Assembly: GCF_000238915.1 (NCBI RefSeq)
Contig: NZ_BAEG01000083.1
Span: 124,001 to 188,000 of the forward strand
Direction of reading: 5' to 3'
DNA length: 64,000 bases
Origin: Arthrobacter globiformis NBRC 12137
Lineage (GTDB): Bacteria > Actinomycetota > Actinomycetes > Actinomycetales > Micrococcaceae
Both the position numbers and the translations under genes were made by a program. Every line of letters begins with the position of its first letter. The stretch's first letter is position 1. The notes beneath the pieces are model-generated. The model made no database searches. It had not been told where the DNA came from and saw only the letters and a list, made by a program, of their open reading frames with translations. Shown here one piece after another: positions 59,755-64,000 of the stretch.

Positions 59755-60577
59755 CGGAGCAGCTCATTCGGGAGCCCACGGAGCCACATCCCAGGCCAGG
59801 CCCGTGCTGTCGGTCCGGAACCTCGCGAAGGCATTCGGCAGCAATGTGGTGCTGCGGGACATCGACCTCGACGTGCGCCGGGGCAACGTGGTGGCCCTGA
59901 TCGGGCCGTCAGGTTCCGGCAAGACCACCGTGCTGCGCTCACTCAACGGACTGGAAACGCCCGACGCCGGGACTGTCACCTTTGCGGGGCCGGGCACCTC
60001 CGCAGGCCCGGGCACCGATCTTGCGCTGGATTTCTCCGCCAGAGTCTCCAAGAAGGAGATTTCAGATCTGCGGGACCGCAGCGCCATGGTCTTCCAGCAC
60101 TACAACCTGTTTCCGCACATGACCGTCCTGCAGAACGTCATCGAAGGACCCGTCCAGGTGCAGAAGCGCAAGCGGGCCGAAGCGGTGGCCGAGGCCGAAA
60201 AGCTGCTCGCCAGGGTGGGACTGGCGGACAAGCGTGACGCCTACCCGTTCGAGCTCTCCGGCGGCCAGCAGCAGCGGGTAGGGATAGTGCGTGCCCTGGC
60301 CCTGAAGCCCCAGCTGCTGCTGTTCGACGAGCCCACCTCGGCGCTGGACCCGGAACTCGTGGGCGACGTCCTGGCCGTCATCCAGGAGCTGGCCGACGAG
60401 GGATGGACCATGGTCATCGTCACCCACGAGCTTGCCTTCGCCCGCCAGGTGGCGGACGAGGTCATCTTCATGGACGGCGGCCTCGTGGTGGAGCGCGGAC
60501 CGGCCGCCGAGGTTCTCCGTGCGCCGCGTCAGGAACGCACCCGGCAGTTCGTCCGGCGCCTGCTGCATGAGTTCTGA
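59741..60577 (+). CDS. Polar amino acid ABC transporter ATPase
   Basis: A 278-residue GlnQ/HisP-type ATPase. Walker A is GPSGSGKTT (about 54-62), the Q-loop FQHYNLFPHMTVLQNV, signature LSGGQQQR and Walker B LLLFDEPTSALDPELVG, with THELAFARQVADEV after. An insertion TFAGPGTSAGPGTDLALDFS after strand 3 is longer than usual. The first 20 residues are Gly/Ala/His-rich. The ATG overlaps the permease end by 14 nt; a TTG at 59720 is the alternative start. Confidence 0.93.
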   Translation: MSPTDGAAHSGAHGATSQARPVLSVRNLAKAFGSNVVLRDIDLDVRRGNVVALIGPSGSGKTTVLRSLNGLETPDAGTVTFAGPGTSAGPGTDLALDFSARVSKKEISDLRDRSAMVFQHYNLFPHMTVLQNVIEGPVQVQKRKRAEAVAEAEKLLARVGLADKRDAYPFELSGGQQQRVGIVRALALKPQLLLFDEPTSALDPELVGDVLAVIQELADEGWTMVIVTHELAFARQVADEVIFMDGGLVVERGPAAEVLRAPRQERTRQFVRRLLHEF

Positions 60578-60644
60578 GCGCGGTTCCGGCGGCGCCTGAC
60601 GTGTCGGGCGCCGCCGGAAGAACCAGCTCAACAGACAACAGCGC

Positions 60645-63600
60645 TTAGCGGACGATCCTCAGGGTCACCAGCTGAAACGGCCGCAGGGTGAGCTCGGCGG
60701 AGTCCGCCCCAGCCACCACGCCCGTCGCCTCAACCGGACGCTCGAGCAGGTCCACGGTCTGGATTCCCGTGGCCGGGAAGTTGGCTGTGAGCCGTCCGGC
60801 CGACCGCTGGCCGAGCGATTCGTACAGCCGGACGATGACGTCGCCGGAGCCGTCTTCGGCCAGCTTTACGGCCTCAATTACCAGGGCCGGGTTGTCCACC
60901 GTAACCAGCCCTTCGGCTGGGTGTGCGCCCCGCACCGTCCTCGGGACGAGGTTGGCGCGGTAGCCCTCCTCCACTGCCTCCGCGATTCCTGCCGCCGGGC
61001 GGACCCAGACGTCAAGCACGTGCCGGCCGCGGTCGGCCTGGGGGTCGGGGAACTTTGCTGCCCGCAGCAGCGAGAGCCGTACGGTAGTGGTGGTCCCGCC
61101 GTCGTCCCGGACAGACCGGGCGACGTCGTGCCCATAGGTGGACGCGTTGGCGATGGCCACGCCGTACCCGGGTTCGGCGACGTGGATCCAGCGGTGCGCG
61201 CAGATCTCGAACTTCGCCGCCTCCCATGAGGTGTTCACGTGGGTCGGCCGGAAGACGTGGCCGAACTGGGTCTCCGCCGCCGAGCGGTCGGCCCTCAGGT
61301 CGAGCGGGAATCCCAGCTTGAGCAGCTTCTCGCGTTCCTGCCAGTCGACTTCGGTGGAGATTCCCAGGGACGGGCTGCCCGCCCCCAGCGTGATGCGCTG
61401 GGTGATGCGGGAGGAACCGGTGAGCCGTTCCACCACGACGACGGCGTCCCCGCCGTGCCGCTGCAGCGTCACCTCCGCGGCGTCGGTAAGGCTGGTGACG
61501 TTCCGCCGGTAGAACTCGTCGATGTCCCAGGCGTCCCATTCGTTGGGGGTGTCGCGGTGCAGTTCCAGGTGGTTTCCGAACTGGCCGGGGGCGATGGCTT
61601 CGCGGCCTGTCCCGTAATCCCGCAGGGAGGTCAGGAGCCCGTTGTCATCCAGCACGGCACGGATCACGCCGTTGTCCAGGACAAAGCCGCCGTCCAGCGG
61701 CGTGGCCTGGACTCCGTCTTGGGTTGACACGGGCACTCCGGCCGCGAGCGCCGGGACCCCCAGGCGGCCATGGGGGTTGGCATTGAGCAGGAACTCCTGT
61801 GCCCCTTCGCCGAGGAGTGCCGCGGCAGCCTCGCTGATGAGTGCTTCCAACCCCCTGGCCACGGCTGCGTAGTTCCGTTCGGCGTCCTGGTGCACCCAGG
61901 CGATGGCGCTGCCGGGCAGGATGTCGTGGAACTGCTGCAGCAGGACCAGCTGCCACAGCCGCTTCAGCTCGGCCGCGGGGTACGTGTACTCCGCTCCGCA
62001 GCGGACGGCGGCGGTGGCGCACCACAGCTCCGCCTCGCGGAGGAGGTGCTCGGACCGGCGGTTGCCCTGCTTGGTCCTGGCTTGGCTTGTATAGGTGCCG
62101 CGGTGCAGCTCCAGGTACATCTCCCCCACCCAGACCGGCAACGCTTTGTACTCGGCCTCGGCCTGTTCAAAGAAGCTGCCAGGCGTTCCGATCCGGACTT
62201 TCGGCGAGCCTTCCAGGTCGGCCGCGCGGTGCGCGGCAGCGACCATCTCCCGCGTCGGTCCGCCGCCGCCGTCGCCATAGCCGAAGGGAACGAGCGAGAT
62301 GGTGCCGTGTCCGTGGTCCCGGTAGTTGCGCTCGGCGTGCGCCAGATCCCGTCCGCTAAGTTCGGAGTTGTATGTGTCCACCGGCGGGAAGTGCGTGAAG
62401 AGGCGGGTGCCGTCGATGCCTTCCCAGTTGAAGGTATGGTGCGGCATCCGGTTGATCTGGTTCCAGGAGATCTTCTGGGTCAGGAACCAGCGGCTGCCGG
62501 CGGCCTTGACGATCTGCGGCAGGGCTGCGGAGTACCCGAAGGAGTCCGGCAGCCAGGCTTCCCTGCACTCGACGTCGAATTCCTTGAGGAAGAAGCTCTT
62601 GCCTTCCACGAACTGACGGGCCATGGCTTCCCCGCCCGGCATGTTGGTGTCGGATTCCACCCACATGCCGCCCACGGGAATGAACTGGCCTGACTTCACC
62701 TTTTCCCGGATGCGTCCGAAGAGCTCCGGGTAGTATTCCTTGATCCAGGCCAGCTGCTGGGCCGAGGAGCAGGAGAACACGAAGTCCGGGTCCTCGTCCA
62801 TGAGGGCTACCACGTTGGAAAAGGTCCGGGCGCACTTGCGCATGGTTTCCCGCACCGGCCACAGCCAGGCCGAGTCGATGTGCGCGTGCCCGGTGGCGAG
62901 CAGCCGGTGGGCGGACGCGTAGGCAGGCCTGGCCAGCACCTCGGCCAGCGTTTCCCGTCCGGCCGCCGCAGTGCCCGCGACGTCGTCGGGGTCCATGGTG
63001 TCCATCATGCGCTCGAGGGCGCGGAGGATCTCGTGCCGGCGTGGCAGTTCCGTGGGCAGCTCGTGCATGAGGCCGCTGAGCGTCAGCACGTCCTGCTGGA
63101 GCTCCCACACGGCGCGGTTCAGTTCGGCTATGGCGATGCTGCCAAGACGGTACTGTGGTTCGGTTCCGGCGGTGGCCTTGTCCCCGTACGGCGTCGCTGC
63201 GAAGCTCCAGCCCTGGGCAACGTCGGGGTTGGCTGCTGCCTCCACGTAGAAGTCCACGGCCAGGCCGCTGCCCAGAAGCTTTAGCGGGATGTGCTGGTTG
63301 CGGGGCGAGATGGCTTTGATGATGGTGCCGTCCGGGCGCCACGCGATCCCCTCGCACTGGAAGCCGGGAATTTCCGTGGTGAAGCCAAGGTCCACCACGA
63401 TCTCCACCTCGGTATCCGGCGCGGTACCCCAGGCATCCGGCACCTCCCCCTGGAGCCGCAGCCATTTTGTGCTCCACGGACGTCCCCAGGCGGCACCGTG
63501 TTCCTGCGGCGTGAACTCCTGGCGCAACGCCTCCAGAACCGGGACAGGTTCATCCGGAACGTCCCAGCTGCTGAGCTCCAGCGGCACGCTGCGACCGTAG

Positions 63601-63671
63601 ATGGCGGGTCCAATCCGTTCGCGGAGAAAGCGGTCCAGGCGGACTTCCGTGATCCGGCGGTCGTCGTGCAA
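60645..63671 (-). CDS. Alpha-mannosidase (GH38)
   Basis: A 1008-residue glycoside hydrolase family 38 enzyme. GHAHIDSAWLWPVRE (about 275-289) binds Zn2+ through His and Asp; WLPDSFGYSAALPQ (about 390-403) contains the nucleophile Asp region; the C-terminal half is the beta-rich domain typical of bacterial and yeast Ams1-like enzymes. The TTG start (LHDDRRITEVRLDRFLRERI) follows GAGG at 6 nt and gives the family's normal length; the longer frame upstream is not protein-like. It removes alpha-mannose from glycans or oligosaccharides in the cytoplasm (no signal peptide). No regulator adjacent. Confidence 0.92.
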   Translation of the reverse strand: MHDDRRITEVRLDRFLRERIGPAIYGRSVPLELSSWDVPDEPVPVLEALRQEFTPQEHGAAWGRPWSTKWLRLQGEVPDAWGTAPDTEVEIVVDLGFTTEIPGFQCEGIAWRPDGTIIKAISPRNQHIPLKLLGSGLAVDFYVEAAANPDVAQGWSFAATPYGDKATAGTEPQYRLGSIAIAELNRAVWELQQDVLTLSGLMHELPTELPRRHEILRALERMMDTMDPDDVAGTAAAGRETLAEVLARPAYASAHRLLATGHAHIDSAWLWPVRETMRKCARTFSNVVALMDEDPDFVFSCSSAQQLAWIKEYYPELFGRIREKVKSGQFIPVGGMWVESDTNMPGGEAMARQFVEGKSFFLKEFDVECREAWLPDSFGYSAALPQIVKAAGSRWFLTQKISWNQINRMPHHTFNWEGIDGTRLFTHFPPVDTYNSELSGRDLAHAERNYRDHGHGTISLVPFGYGDGGGGPTREMVAAAHRAADLEGSPKVRIGTPGSFFEQAEAEYKALPVWVGEMYLELHRGTYTSQARTKQGNRRSEHLLREAELWCATAAVRCGAEYTYPAAELKRLWQLVLLQQFHDILPGSAIAWVHQDAERNYAAVARGLEALISEAAAALLGEGAQEFLLNANPHGRLGVPALAAGVPVSTQDGVQATPLDGGFVLDNGVIRAVLDDNGLLTSLRDYGTGREAIAPGQFGNHLELHRDTPNEWDAWDIDEFYRRNVTSLTDAAEVTLQRHGGDAVVVVERLTGSSRITQRITLGAGSPSLGISTEVDWQEREKLLKLGFPLDLRADRSAAETQFGHVFRPTHVNTSWEAAKFEICAHRWIHVAEPGYGVAIANASTYGHDVARSVRDDGGTTTTVRLSLLRAAKFPDPQADRGRHVLDVWVRPAAGIAEAVEEGYRANLVPRTVRGAHPAEGLVTVDNPALVIEAVKLAEDGSGDVIVRLYESLGQRSAGRLTANFPATGIQTVDLLERPVEATGVVAGADSAELTLRPFQLVTLRIVR

Positions 63672-63849
63672 TGTGTACCTCTTTAGTACGTGAAAGCAGA
63701 AGCGGGGTGTGCTGGCTTTCGTGTGGGCATGGGGGGGTCGCGGTCCGCTTGGGTCCTGGCAGTTCAGCTGCCGTCTGAGCAGATCAACGCTTCCATTCGA
63801 TGGATAAAATCTACCGCTTTGGCATCCGGCCGCCAAGGCCCCACGCCCG

Positions 63850-64000
63850 CTACCGCGGCATCGGCGCAGGCGTCGAAATGCGGCCGGAACCCGCGTAGAC
63901 ATTCAGGCTGGTCCCCCGGCTGAACCCGGCAAGGGTGACACCGGTGGACTCGGCCAGCTCCACTGCCAGGCTCGAGGGCGCGCTGACCGCGGTGAGTACA
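63850..64000 (-). CDS. fdhD: FdhD, formate dehydrogenase sulfurtransferase, C-terminal part
   Basis: Only the last 49 codons are inside the window; the gene runs off the right edge. The frame reads [19 protein letters not shown] then [20 protein letters not shown], the conserved C terminus of FdhD, which passes sulfur to the molybdenum cofactor of formate dehydrogenase. TAG stop at 63850-63852. A 178-nt gap separates it from the mannosidase on the same strand; a promoter for the latter is probably there but I cannot define it. Confidence 0.8.
   Translation of the reverse strand, partial: VLTAVSAPSSLAVELAESTGVTLAGFSRGTSLNVYAGSGRISTPAPMPR

Noticed and set aside
63690..63923. Rightward 77-codon frame near the right edge
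   Set aside because: Overlaps the fdhD 3' end and the mannosidase upstream region on the other strand; no motif or ribosome site.
1..64000. CRISPR array
   Set aside because: No regularly spaced direct repeats of 24-40 bp are visible; the palindromes found are solitary.
1..64000. Prophage, integron or insertion sequence
   Set aside because: No transposase, integrase or phage structural gene; the tRNA-Arg has no attachment-site duplication that I can see.

Overview
The window is high-GC DNA with dense, often overlapping genes (ATGA/GTGA junctions), GTG and TTG starts and many long intergenic hairpins. The gene set (a Cgl0159-type myo-inositol cluster, an actinobacterial-style PcrA helicase, a MbfA-like iron exporter, a matrixin-type protease) points to an actinobacterium, most likely a soil Micrococcaceae member of the Arthrobacter/Pseudarthrobacter group. 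This is inference from gene content and style. It looks chromosomal. I see no rRNA, CRISPR array, transposase, integrase or phage gene; there is one tRNA.

Layout. 0.3-4.1 kb: a small unknown gene converging on a type IV restriction pair (EVE-domain McrB GTPase plus McrC nuclease). 4.1-8.7 kb: a heterodimeric ABC exporter co-directional with a hotdog thioesterase and a small membrane protein. 9-11.5 kb: a MarR repressor with a 14-helix drug efflux pump. 11.7-17.1 kb: a ureohydrolase, a ThDP enzyme, a cupin regulator and a divergent Na+/solute symporter, possibly a guanidino-compound (2-ketoarginine-like) route. 17.3-21.3 kb: an acidic small protein, a ferritin-like/VIT1 metal exporter, a membrane-anchored matrixin protease and a LOG-family protein. 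21.4-24.6 kb: an SDR dehydrogenase, an ACS-family transporter and an FCD regulator. 24.7-26.2 kb: an SRPBCC protein and a PuuD-like amidotransferase.

26.2-40.7 kb is a complete myo-inositol catabolic region. A GntR/UTRA regulator and iolB read rightward. An eight-gene leftward run carries iolC, a Cgl0159 aldolase, iolD, mmsA, iolE-like, iolG, iolH-like and the iolT transporter. Near-identical 10-bp sites (TGTCCTGACA type) lie in front of the regulator, in front of iolC, and in front of a tautomerase gene, which I propose as an extra member of this regulon. A MarR/DHA1 efflux pair is inserted between iolB and iolT.

40.9-50.7 kb holds housekeeping and small genes: ArsR/SRPBCC pair, sucCD, a lipoprotein, pcrA, an inositol-monophosphatase-family enzyme, two membrane proteins, tRNA-Arg(CCT), a DUF6314-like gene and a Nudix hydrolase. 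51.2-54.8 kb has an ABC exporter translationally coupled to an ABC-F protein with a structured leader. 55.0-58.0 kb is the most unusual part: a tandem duplication of a two-gene unit (a protein with two HTH-like repeats plus a seven-helix membrane protein). The first copy has an in-frame amber codon, and the two copies share a perfectly identical 167-bp tract although the rest has diverged. 58.3-60.6 kb encodes a polar amino acid ABC importer, 60.6-63.7 kb an alpha-mannosidase, and the right edge carries the 3' end of fdhD.

Several families of long palindromes sit just after stop codons. All calls come from reading the sequence; no database search was run.
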